Positions 6,956 through 13,790 of a DNA stretch of 36,016 nt are shown here, piece by piece (within the stretch, counting starts at the first letter, position 1; every line of letters begins with the position of its first letter). This DNA comes from Selenomonadaceae bacterium UBA2897 (lineage in GTDB: Bacteria > Bacillota > Negativicutes > Selenomonadales > Selenomonadaceae), in the NCBI GenBank assembly GCA_002350105.1, contig DEDT01000049.1:156-36171 (forward strand), given 5' to 3'. The notes beneath the pieces are model-generated. The model was not told the origin of the DNA, did no database searches, and saw nothing but the letters and a program-made list of their open reading frames with translations. The position numbers and the translations under genes are program-made.

Positions 6956-8026
6956 TTGATCAAGCGGAAGAAGACGCGGCAGATTCATATCGGGCCCGTG
7001 GCCATCGGCGGCGGCGCTCCCATCTCCGTGCAGTCGATGACGAATACGAAGACGACGGACACCGAGGCGACGGTGGCGCAGATCCGTGCGCTGCAGGCGG
7101 CGGGCTGCGATATCGTGCGCCTGGCCGTGCCGGATATGGATGCGGCGAAGAATCTTGGCAACATCATCAAACAGGTCAGGGTGCCATTGATTGCCGATAT
7201 TCATTTTGACTATAAGCTGGCCATCGAGGCCATTCATCAGGGCATTTCGGCACTGCGCCTGAATCCGGGCAACATCGGCGGCGAGGAGAAGGTCAGGGCT
7301 GTGGTCAGGGAAGCCAAGGCCGCACAGATCCCCATCCGTATCGGCGTCAATGCGGGTTCGCTGGACAAGAAAATCCTCGCGCAGTACGGTGGCATCACGC
7401 CGGAGGCTATGGTGGCTTCCGCCATGGAGCACGTGCATATCCTCGAGGCGCAGGATTTCTACGACATGAAGATTTCGCTCAAGGCACACGACGTGCCCCT
7501 GACGCTGGCGGCCTACCGCCTTATGAGCGAGACCTGCGACTATCCGTTGCACCTCGGCATCACTGAGGCGGGCACGGTGAATACGGGCATCATCAAGTCA
7601 GCCGTGGGCATCGGTGCACTGCTGGCTGAGGGCATCGGCGATACGCTGCGCGTGAGCCTTACGGGCGACCCGGTCGTTGAGGTACGCGTGGCCAACGAGA
7701 TCCTGAAATCCCTTGGTCTCAAAGAGTACGGCCCGACCCTCGTGGCCTGCCCGACCTGTGGCCGCACGAGCATCGACCTGCCGGCCATTGCGGCCCAGGT
7801 GGAAAAGAAGCTGGCGGGCATGACGGACCCCATCGAGGTCGCGGTCATGGGCTGTGTCGTCAACGGCCCGGGCGAGGCGCGCGGCGCCGATGTCGGCATC
7901 GCAGGCGGCAAGGGCGAAGGACTGATTTTTCGCAAGGGCGAAATCATCCGTAAGGTGCCCGAGGACCAGTTGGTCAGTGAACTTTTCAAGGAAATAGACG
8001 CAATCATAGAGGAGCGTAAAAAGTAA
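6956..8026 (+). CDS. ispG: 4-hydroxy-3-methylbut-2-enyl diphosphate synthase (flavodoxin/ferredoxin)
   Basis: IspG (GcpE) reduces MEcPP to HMBPP, the next-to-last step of the non-mevalonate pathway, using a [4Fe-4S] cluster. The 356-residue protein starts with the TIM-barrel phrase VQSMTNTKTTDTEATV. It ends in the cluster-binding part: CPTCGRTS gives two Cys, and MGCVVNGPGEARGADVG gives the third Cys and the Glu ligand. The start is TTG 6956 with AGGAGG at 6941-6946. The final A of its TAA is the first base of the proS start codon, so the two are coupled. It needs an electron donor, and a ferredoxin lies upstream in the same cluster. Confidence 0.97.
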   Translation: MIKRKKTRQIHIGPVAIGGGAPISVQSMTNTKTTDTEATVAQIRALQAAGCDIVRLAVPDMDAAKNLGNIIKQVRVPLIADIHFDYKLAIEAIHQGISALRLNPGNIGGEEKVRAVVREAKAAQIPIRIGVNAGSLDKKILAQYGGITPEAMVASAMEHVHILEAQDFYDMKISLKAHDVPLTLAAYRLMSETCDYPLHLGITEAGTVNTGIIKSAVGIGALLAEGIGDTLRVSLTGDPVVEVRVANEILKSLGLKEYGPTLVACPTCGRTSIDLPAIAAQVEKKLAGMTDPIEVAVMGCVVNGPGEARGADVGIAGGKGEGLIFRKGEIIRKVPEDQLVSELFKEIDAIIEERKK

Positions 8027-9741
8027 TGAGAGCAAGTAATCTGTATGCACCTACCCTGCGCAACACCCCGGCTGAGGCTGAGGTCGTGAGCCATCAGCTC
8101 ATGTACCGGGCAGGCATGATCCGTAAATCCGCCGGTGGCATGTACACGTTCCTGCCTCTTGCGTGGCGCACGATCCGCAAGATCGAGCAGATCATCCGCG
8201 AGGAGATGGATGCGGCAGGCGGTCAGGAGATCTGCATGCCCATCCTGCAGCCTGCGGAGTTCTGGCAGGAGAGCGGCCGCTGGGGCGCCTATGGCGAGGA
8301 AATGATGCGCATCAAGGATCGCCATGGCCGCGAGTTCTGCCTCGGCCCGACGCATGAGGAGATGATCACGGCACTCGTGCGCGATGAGGTGCGCTCCTAC
8401 AAGCAGCTGCCGCTCATGCTCTACCAGATTCAGGATAAGTTCCGCGACGAGCGCCGTCCGCGCTTCGGCCTCATGCGCAGCCGTGAGTTCATCATGAAAG
8501 ATCTCTATTCCTTTGACCGCGATGAGGCGGGCATGCGCGAATCGTATCAAAAGATGTACGATGCCTATACGAATATCTTCACGCGTATGGGGTTGGAGTT
8601 CCGCCCGGTTGAGGCAGATACGGGCGCGATTGGTGGCGCGAATTCGCATGAGTTCACGGTGCTCGCCGACGCCGGTGAGTCGAACATTGCTGTATGCACG
8701 AAGTGCGACTACGCGGCGAGTGATGAAAAGGCCGAGCTGAAGCCCATCGAGGTCGAGGTGGAGGATATGCTGCCGCTGGAGAAGGTAGCGACGCCGGGCA
8801 CGCATACGATAGAGCGGCTCTGTGATTTCCTGCAGGTGCCGGTTGAGAAGACGATCAAGGCCGTGGCCTACCAAACGGATACGGATGAGCTCGTGCTCGT
8901 CTTCGTGCGCGGCGACCACGAAGTCAACGAGACGAAGGTGCTCAACTGTATCGAGGGCGCGCTCGATCTGCGCATGGCCGATGAGTCGGCTATCACGGCG
9001 GCGGGCGGCTGCGCGGGCTTCATGAGCCCCATCGGCATCAAAAAGGGCACAAAGATCATCGTCGATCCGACGGTCATGCATATGTACAATGCCGTGGCCG
9101 GTGCCAACGAAAAGGATGCGCACTACAAGAACGTGAACCCGCAGCGCGATTTCACGAATGAGGGGCTCATCGTCAAGGATGTGCGCCTGATCCAGGCGGG
9201 CGACCCGTGCCCGCACTGCGGCGCTCCTGTGCGCATGACGCGCGGCATTGAGGCCGGTCAGGTCTTCATGCTTGGCACGAAGTACAGCGAGGCCATGCAT
9301 GCGGTGTTCCTCGATGAGCAGGGACATGAGCAGCCGTTGGTTATGGGCTGCTATGGCATCGGCGTCGGCCGTACGATGGCCGCTGCCATCGAGCAGAACA
9401 ACGATGAGCAGGGCATTATCTGGCCGCGTGCGATCGCGCCTTTCGAGGTCGTCGTTGTGCCAGTCAACGGGAAGAAAGAGGACCAGCTCGCCTATGCTGA
9501 GGATGTCTATAACGAGTTGAAAAAGGCCGGCGTCGACGCTCTGCTCGACGATCGCCCGGAACGCGCGGGTGTGAAGTTCAAGGACTGCGACCTCATCGGC
9601 TATCCGCTGCGCATCACCGTCAGCCCGAAGGGCATGGAAGCGGGCACCGTGGAGATCAAGGTGCGCCGCACGGGCGAGGTGCAGGTCGTTCCGCGCGAGG
9701 CATGCCTGCAGACGGTACAGTCCCTGCTCACAACGCTTTGA
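8026..9741 (+). CDS. proS: Prolyl-tRNA synthetase, bacterial type with editing insert
   Basis: ProS charges tRNA-Pro with proline. The 571-residue product begins MRASNLYAPTLRNTPAEAEV, normal for the bacterial prokaryote-like form. It contains the class II catalytic core (motif 2 region with FRDERRPRFGLMRSREFIMK). A YbaK-like editing insert lies at about residues 230-390 and removes misattached alanine. Motif 3 is GCYGIGVGRTMAAAIEQ and the anticodon-binding domain is at the end. The start shares one base with the ispG stop. A strong terminator lies 36 bases after the stop and ends the supercluster. Confidence 0.98.
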   Translation: MRASNLYAPTLRNTPAEAEVVSHQLMYRAGMIRKSAGGMYTFLPLAWRTIRKIEQIIREEMDAAGGQEICMPILQPAEFWQESGRWGAYGEEMMRIKDRHGREFCLGPTHEEMITALVRDEVRSYKQLPLMLYQIQDKFRDERRPRFGLMRSREFIMKDLYSFDRDEAGMRESYQKMYDAYTNIFTRMGLEFRPVEADTGAIGGANSHEFTVLADAGESNIAVCTKCDYAASDEKAELKPIEVEVEDMLPLEKVATPGTHTIERLCDFLQVPVEKTIKAVAYQTDTDELVLVFVRGDHEVNETKVLNCIEGALDLRMADESAITAAGGCAGFMSPIGIKKGTKIIVDPTVMHMYNAVAGANEKDAHYKNVNPQRDFTNEGLIVKDVRLIQAGDPCPHCGAPVRMTRGIEAGQVFMLGTKYSEAMHAVFLDEQGHEQPLVMGCYGIGVGRTMAAAIEQNNDEQGIIWPRAIAPFEVVVVPVNGKKEDQLAYAEDVYNELKKAGVDALLDDRPERAGVKFKDCDLIGYPLRITVSPKGMEAGTVEIKVRRTGEVQVVPREACLQTVQSLLTTL

Positions 9742-9776
9742 TTCGCCGGATACGGGCAGATATCATGCATTAGATG

Positions 9777-9818
9777 AAAATCCTTTTCGTCATTTTGTTG
9801 GCGAAGAGGATTTTTTTT
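9777..9818 (+). terminator. Intrinsic terminator after proS
   Basis: TCCTTTTCGTC (9781-9791) pairs with GGCGAAGAGGA (9800-9810) including two G-U pairs, with an 8-nt loop, flanked by AAAA on the left and eight T (9811-9818) on the right. This closes the operon that runs from uppS or further upstream. Confidence 0.9.
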
Positions 9819-9861
9819 ACGGAATTTGCTCCATTCTCTCCCATTTTTTACAGGTATATTG

Positions 9862-9867
9862 TATAAT
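9862..9867 (+). promoter_or_regulatory. Candidate -10 box for the binding protein-chemoreceptor pair
   Basis: A perfect TATAAT lies 35 bases before the start codon, right after the proS terminator. No good -35 box is found at 16-18 bp, so activation by a regulator is possible. The ATG that overlaps this box (9866) is not used as the gene start. Confidence 0.4.
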
Positions 9868-9901
9868 GGAAAGAGTAAAAGTTATTAGGGGTGAGTATCT
9901 T

Positions 9902-10834
9902 ATGAGAAACAGTAAAGCGTGGTGGGCTGTCGTTTTTCTTAGCCTGCTCGTGGTGGCTATGCTGCTCCTGGGCGGGTGCGGCGGCCAAAGCGGTGACAAG
10001 ACTGTGGCCTATTTGAACTATAACGGCGATGATGGCTTCTGCAAGCTTATCTCGGATGAGTTCCAGGCCAAGGCCAAGGCAGATGGCACGGAGGTGCTGT
10101 ACTACGACGCAAGCAACGATGTGGCCAAGCAGATTGACCAGATGAACGAGGCCATGGATAAGGGTGTCAGGACCATCGTTCTGCTGGCCGTTGACCCGGA
10201 TCTCATCGTGCCGACGGTGGAGAAGGCCAATGCCAAAGGTGTCAATGTCATCACGGTCAACCGCAGCCTTAACGGTGGAAAGTTCGTTGGTGTGTACTCG
10301 GATGATAAGACGGCAGGCGTGAAGCAGGCGGAATACATGGCAGAGCATTTGCCGCAGGGGGGCAAGGTCTGCTATCTGCGTGGCCCGAACGGCGCCAATG
10401 ATGCGGCGAACCGCGAGGAGGGCTTTATCAGCACGCTCAAGCAGAAGCGCCCGGACGTGCAGATCCTCGATGAGACGATTGGCGCATGGAGTGGCACGAA
10501 CGCCATGAAGATCACGTCGGTCTGGCTCTCCATTTTCCCGCAGATCGATGGTATCGCTGCGGCCAACGACTCCATGGCCCTCGGCGCTATCGCTGCGCTC
10601 AAGGCCAGCGGCAGACAGGGCGTCATCGTCTGCGGCATCGATGCCGTCGATGATGCGCTGAAGGCTGTGGCAGCCGGGGATCAGGCAATCACGATGAAGC
10701 AGGATCCGATCGAGGAGGCCGATGCTACCTATGACCTCGCGAAGCAGGCGATGTCCGGCAAGATGCCGACGGAGGGCTATACGGCCCAGTTCACGGTGAT
10801 TACGAAGGACAACGTCAGCCAGTATTTGCATTGA
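9902..10834 (+). CDS. Sugar-type periplasmic binding lipoprotein (RbsB-like)
   Basis: The 310-residue protein begins with a positive patch and a hydrophobic segment ending in the lipobox LGGC (Cys26), so it should be lipid-anchored on the periplasmic side. The rest is a type 1 periplasmic-binding fold of the ribose/galactose group, with two lobes and phrases such as AANDSMALGAIAALKASG and VCGIDAVDDALKAVAAGD. ATG 9902 is chosen because AGGGGTGA (9887-9894) is 7 bases ahead. No ABC permease or ATPase follows; a chemoreceptor does, 15 bases downstream. The likely role is therefore ligand presentation to that receptor (inference). The ligand is unknown, probably a sugar or sugar-like molecule. 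Confidence 0.9.
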   Translation: MRNSKAWWAVVFLSLLVVAMLLLGGCGGQSGDKTVAYLNYNGDDGFCKLISDEFQAKAKADGTEVLYYDASNDVAKQIDQMNEAMDKGVRTIVLLAVDPDLIVPTVEKANAKGVNVITVNRSLNGGKFVGVYSDDKTAGVKQAEYMAEHLPQGGKVCYLRGPNGANDAANREEGFISTLKQKRPDVQILDETIGAWSGTNAMKITSVWLSIFPQIDGIAAANDSMALGAIAALKASGRQGVIVCGIDAVDDALKAVAAGDQAITMKQDPIEEADATYDLAKQAMSGKMPTEGYTAQFTVITKDNVSQYLH

Positions 10835-10849
10835 GGAGGTTCAAGGAAC

Positions 10850-12556
10850 ATGGCAAATCTTCCCGTTCGCATGAAGATCCTCGTCCTGTCTGTCATCATG
10901 CTTTTGGTGACGGTACTCATTTCGGGCGTGAGTATCTTCTTTCATAGCCGCACGGCGCGGGCCGTACAGGACATTTACGAAAAGAATATCGTGACGTCGC
11001 AGTATGTCAACGATATCAATTCGCGGTTCCGCTCTATTGATGTCAATGCGGCCTATCTGCTGCTCGGCGATAGCGCGCATATGGATCACAGGATGCTGGC
11101 CAAGGAAATCCATACGGATTTTCAGGTGGTGCTTGCCGACATCGACAAGATGAAGGAAATTAACACCGATGAGCAGATGGCAGCGGATTTGGACAAGTTG
11201 CAGGCTGATGCGCAAAAGGCGGACGCCTCTATTCAGCAAAGTGCATCCCTTGGCTCGAGCCAGGAGGAGCGCCTGCGGCTCTATCGATCCGTCTCGGAGG
11301 TACAGAATATCGCCGATGATCTGGGCAAGGTGACGCCGCGTAACGTCCTTGCCGGTAAGGATCTCTATCAGGCGAGTGCGGCGGACTATAGCGCATCGAT
11401 TAAATGGTTTGTCATCATTGTGCTGGCAGGTCTGCTGGTCAGCGTGACGGCGACGTTCTTTATTGCCCGCAATATCGCCAAGCCGCTGGAAGGCGCGATT
11501 CAGGAACTGAATGCTGTAGCCGATGGGGATCTCACCTCGGAGGTTTCCGATGATCTGCAGCAGCGTCAGGATGAGATCGGCCAGATGACGCAAGCCATGG
11601 CCAAGATGCAGGCGTCTCTGCGCGACGTTGTCACGAAAGTGCAAGAGGAGGCGCATCGCAGTGCCGAAATGGTCGAGAATGTGCAGCAGCTTCTCGACAG
11701 CCTGAACGCTGATGCGCAGGATATGTCTGCCGCTACGGAGGAGATGGCCGCAGGCATGGAGGAGACCGCTGCCTCTACGGCGAATATTCAGGGGCTGGCT
11801 GACCGGGTTAACGATAGCATTCAGGAGACGGCGGCCAAGGCGGACGAAGACCGGTCCTACACGGAGCAGGTACACGCTCAGGCCGATGACCTCCGCAGCA
11901 AGACCAGCGAGTCCATCACGGCAGCTGAGAGCGTCTATGCGACGACGCGCGATTCGCTGGCGCAGGCTATGGAGCAGGTCAAGGTTGTCGATAATATCGG
12001 CAAACTGACGGAGGATATCTCGGGCATTGCGGAGCAGACGAACCTCCTCGCCCTCAATGCGGCGATTGAGGCGGCACGCGCCGGAGAGTCCGGGCGCGGC
12101 TTCTCCGTGGTCGCCGATGAGGTACGCAAGCTGGCCGAAGCATCGACGCAGACGGCGGGCCAGATTCAGGGCTTGACCGGTCAGGTGATGGCGGCAGTCA
12201 AGCAGCTCACCGACGGCGCTGAAGGGCTCCTGCAGTTCATGGATGGTACGGTCAATCCGGACTATCAGGCTATGGGCCAGACGGCAGAGCAATATCAGGA
12301 GGCGGCAAGGCACTTCCGTGATTCTGCGACGGCGTCCAGCGCCAAGGCGGCGAACATGAAGGACTCCGTGGAGACGATGTCCAAGGCGATGGAGGAGATT
12401 GCCAATGCTACGCACGAAGGCGCGGTAGGCAACTCGTCCATCGCGGAGAAAGTACAGAATCTCACGGACAAATGCCAGCAGATCCTTGATCAGATCGAGC
12501 AGTCGAGAGAAGGCACAGAACACCTCCTCGCCGAGATCAATCACTTCAAGGTATAA
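10850..12556 (+). CDS. Methyl-accepting chemotaxis protein
   Basis: The 568-residue receptor has an N-terminal membrane helix (about residues 9-32) and a periplasmic helical region (about 33-180) of four-helix-bundle type. A second membrane helix follows (about 184-206), then a HAMP domain (NIAKPLEGAIQELNAVADGD onward) and a long cytoplasmic coiled coil. The CheA/CheW-contacting tip has EQTNLLALNAAIEAARAGES at about residue 395 and GFSVVADEVRKLAE. GAGGAGG at 10833-10839 serves its ATG and overlaps the stop of the binding-protein gene. It should send binding-protein or direct ligand signals to the flagellar chemotaxis system. No che or flagellar genes are in the window. Confidence 0.95.
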   Translation: MANLPVRMKILVLSVIMLLVTVLISGVSIFFHSRTARAVQDIYEKNIVTSQYVNDINSRFRSIDVNAAYLLLGDSAHMDHRMLAKEIHTDFQVVLADIDKMKEINTDEQMAADLDKLQADAQKADASIQQSASLGSSQEERLRLYRSVSEVQNIADDLGKVTPRNVLAGKDLYQASAADYSASIKWFVIIVLAGLLVSVTATFFIARNIAKPLEGAIQELNAVADGDLTSEVSDDLQQRQDEIGQMTQAMAKMQASLRDVVTKVQEEAHRSAEMVENVQQLLDSLNADAQDMSAATEEMAAGMEETAASTANIQGLADRVNDSIQETAAKADEDRSYTEQVHAQADDLRSKTSESITAAESVYATTRDSLAQAMEQVKVVDNIGKLTEDISGIAEQTNLLALNAAIEAARAGESGRGFSVVADEVRKLAEASTQTAGQIQGLTGQVMAAVKQLTDGAEGLLQFMDGTVNPDYQAMGQTAEQYQEAARHFRDSATASSAKAANMKDSVETMSKAMEEIANATHEGAVGNSSIAEKVQNLTDKCQQILDQIEQSREGTEHLLAEINHFKV

Positions 12557-12579
12557 CCTCCGGGCATCCGGCATGGCAT

Positions 12580-12918
12580 TCAAATAAGCGCAGAAATGAA
12601 TACCGCCGCCTCACGATTTATGCGTGAGACGGCGGTATTTTTTGTCTTATGCGTTGCGTTGTTACCGGGCATGATGGTCTGTCCGCTGGCCATCACCAGA
12701 TTCGGGATGATACGGCGCACATCCTTGGTGTTGGCAAAGAACTCTGCGTATTTGGGATTTTCGTCAAAGTTGAAATAGGCGGTATGTTCGTATTCCGTGC
12801 GGCCAAATTCCTTTAGCAGCCATGTTTTACCCACCTGCCGCACGCCTTTCAAAATCAAGGGCTTGCGCACAGGTGAGTTCTTCCATGCCTGTAATTTAGT
12901 CAAAATCAGGCGTTGCAT
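12580..12918 (-). pseudogene. N-terminal stub of a DUF4143-type AAA ATPase
   Basis: On the minus strand, ATG 12918 has a good ribosome site (GAGGTGAG) and opens a 112-residue frame. The first ~87 residues match the start of AAA_14/DUF4143 ATPases: a short helix, RKPLILKGVRQVGKTWLLKE with the Walker A loop (GVRQVGKT, residues 25-32), YFNFDENP and the RRIIPNLVMASGQTI stretch. Full members run about 400 residues and next have a Walker B segment. Here the similarity stops at about 12658 and the frame continues into the chemoreceptor terminator. Walker B, the sensor residues and DUF4143 are therefore absent. It is best read as a deletion relic, although the start region could still be expressed. 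Confidence 0.75.
12599..12643 (+). terminator. Intrinsic terminator after the chemoreceptor gene
   Basis: TACCGCCGCCTCACG (12601-12615) pairs with CGTGAGACGGCGGTA (12623-12637) with one mismatch around a 7-nt loop, followed by six or more T. The truncated ATPase on the other strand ends by running into this hairpin. Confidence 0.9.
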
Positions 12919-12928
12919 AAGCTCACCT

Positions 12929-12985
12929 CACGTAATGATATATAATTACGTGCAATATATGCACGAGATTATATATCATTACGTG
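12929..12985. repeat. Nested 57-bp inverted repeat upstream of the ATPase stub
   Basis: CACGTAATGATATATAAT (12929-12946) is an exact inverted copy of ATTATATATCATTACGTG (12968-12985). The 21-bp spacer contains a second exact inverted repeat, CGTGCA (12949-12954) and TGCACG (12960-12965). A degenerate third half-site, ATTATACATCATTGGCGT, follows at 13001-13018 in the same orientation as the right arm, 33 bp on. The region lies 11 bases before the minus-strand ATPase start, so it may be an operator and promoter for that gene, or a cruciform. Confidence 0.8.
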
Positions 12986-13065
12986 CATATCCTACACTTG
13001 ATTATACATCATTGGCGTTACAAAAGCTAATCTATGAAGGTGTTATTTTTTCGGTATGATATGAA

Positions 13066-13074
13066 TGGTATAAT
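13066..13074 (+). promoter_or_regulatory. Extended -10 promoter of the small membrane-peptide gene
   Basis: TGGTATAAT combines a perfect -10 box (13069-13074) with the TG extension at 13066-13067; no clear -35 is needed for this type. Transcription should start near 13080-13081, giving a ~50-nt leader before the 29-residue open frame. Confidence 0.6.
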
Positions 13075-13129
13075 GTTTGGTGCCACGGCCTTCACCAAGC
13101 CAATCCGGCAAGGGGAGGAGGTTCCAAGC

Positions 13130-13219
13130 ATGAGCTTTTATGATTTCTTCCGCGAGCTGCTGATCAGCGTTATTGGGGGCATCCTCAGTGCGTTGATACT
13201 GCAGATGCTGGGGCGGTAG
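13130..13219 (+). CDS. Candidate type I toxin: 29-residue hydrophobic membrane peptide
   Basis: ATG 13130 has a very strong ribosome site, GGGGAGGAGG (13112-13121), 8 bases ahead. The 29-residue product begins MSFYDFFRELL, continues as a single hydrophobic helix (ISVIGGILSALILQML) and ends Gly-Arg. This resembles the short single-helix toxins of the BsrG/TxpA and Fst groups in general shape; I cannot assign a family from the sequence. In-frame codons extend upstream to 13034 but have no ribosome site and precede the promoter. Support for a toxin comes from its surroundings: a strong antisense promoter at 13348-13376, a shared 15-bp hairpin at 13272-13308, and an mRNA 5' end complementary to its 3' region. 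Alternatively it is a harmless small membrane protein. Confidence 0.55.
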   Translation: MSFYDFFRELLISVIGGILSALILQMLGR

Positions 13220-13271
13220 GCGGAGCTGCCGTTGTGGCACCAGCTGGGTGTGGTCTCACCAACTACACAAC

Positions 13272-13309
13272 AATAGACCCCCGCGGTAACCAGCCGTGGG
13301 GGTCTATTT
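13272..13309. terminator. Bidirectional hairpin at the 3' end of the toxin candidate
   Basis: AATAGACCCCCGCGG (13272-13286) pairs over 15 bp with CCGTGGGGGTCTATT (13294-13308), one G-U pair, 7-nt loop. The T tracts on both sides are short (TATTT on +, TATTGTT on -), so it may be a weak terminator or a shared stabilising stem for two convergent RNAs. Confidence 0.65.
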
Positions 13310-13341
13310 CGGTTCCAATATGAACTCAAATGATTCTTCCT
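13272..13341 (-). ncRNA. Predicted antisense RNA (antitoxin candidate)
   Basis: A strong minus-strand promoter (13348-13376) points at the 3' end of the 29-residue peptide gene. The RNA would start near 13341 and reach at least the hairpin at 13272. If it reads through the weak T tract it would overlap the 3' half of the toxin message. Its real 3' end cannot be told from the sequence. Confidence 0.35.
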
Positions 13342-13347
13342 ATGTGT

Positions 13348-13376
13348 ATTATAGCTCATGCCGCAGGTGATAGCAA
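13348..13376 (-). promoter_or_regulatory. Antisense promoter facing the toxin candidate
   Basis: Read on the minus strand: TTGCTA (13376-13371), a 17-bp spacer and a perfect TATAAT (13353-13348). No open reading frame of note follows before the hairpin at 13272-13308, so a noncoding product is likely. Confidence 0.6.
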
Positions 13377-13469
13377 GATGATTTTCATTGATGTATATTT
13401 GCTTGGGATCATGAAAGGCAATCTGATATACTTTAGGTATGGTATGATAACTTTAAGGAGACGATAGAA

Positions 13470-13511
13470 ATGCCGACGTTTGAATGGGCGGATAAGGAGA
13501 AGGTCAGCTGA
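13470..13511 (+). pseudogene. Possible relic of a DNA methyltransferase start
   Basis: A ribosome site AAGGAG (13455-13460) and an extended -10 element (TGGTATGAT, 13440-13448) precede a 13-codon frame, MPTFEWADKEKVS, ended by TGA. The opening resembles the first residues of Mod-like site-specific DNA methyltransferases (pattern MPT-[LF]-[ED]-W-x-GK), recalled from memory. Directly after it, in another frame, lies a short stretch ending FGMRRL and a stop at 13553-13555. This looks like the two ends of a gene with its middle deleted. The identification is weak. Confidence 0.3.
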
Positions 13512-13582
13512 TTTGGGATCAGAATGCGCAGTGGTTCGGGATGAGACGACTGTAAGCCAATTTGCGTGATGATGTATAAAGG

Positions 13583-13628
13583 CTCGGTGCCTTGCGCAAC
13601 TTCTGCACAAGGCACCGAGTTTATTTTT
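13583..13628 (+). terminator. Intrinsic terminator before the fructan operon
   Basis: CTCGGTGCCTTGCGC (13583-13597) pairs with GCACAAGGCACCGAG (13605-13619) with one C-A mismatch and a 7-nt loop, followed by TTTATTTTT. It isolates the fructan promoter from upstream transcription. Confidence 0.85.
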
Positions 13629-13681
13629 GAATATTTAAAATATCTGAATATTTTAAATAAAGTATATTTTACCGAAAACTA

Positions 13682-13710
13682 TTGACAATAAGGCGTATTC
13701 GCTATACAAT
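13682..13710 (+). promoter_or_regulatory. Promoter of the fructan operon
   Basis: TTGACA (13682-13687) matches the -35 consensus; a 17-bp spacer leads to TACAAT (13705-13710), one base from consensus. Transcription should begin near 13717, inside the twin operator, so a bound repressor would block it. Confidence 0.85.
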
Positions 13711-13715
13711 ACTTA

Positions 13716-13742
13716 TTGAACCGGTTTATTGAAACGGTTCAA
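13716..13742 (+). promoter_or_regulatory. Twin LacI-type operators at the fructan promoter
   Basis: TTGAACCGGTTTAT (13716-13729) and TTGAAACGGTTCAA (13729-13742) are two palindrome-like sites with a central CG, the form used by LacI-family repressors. Their centres are exactly 13 bp apart. The same pair with the same spacing occurs at 20819-20845 next to the LacI-family gene, which makes that protein the likely binder. Confidence 0.8.
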
Positions 13743-13790
13743 AGAAATGAAACATGAGCAATCATGATAAATAAAAGGAGTGCATCTACT

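Noticed and set aside
13034..13129. 61-codon version of the small membrane peptide starting at 13034
   Set aside because: It has no ribosome site and begins before the extended -10 promoter; ATG 13130 has a near-ideal site.
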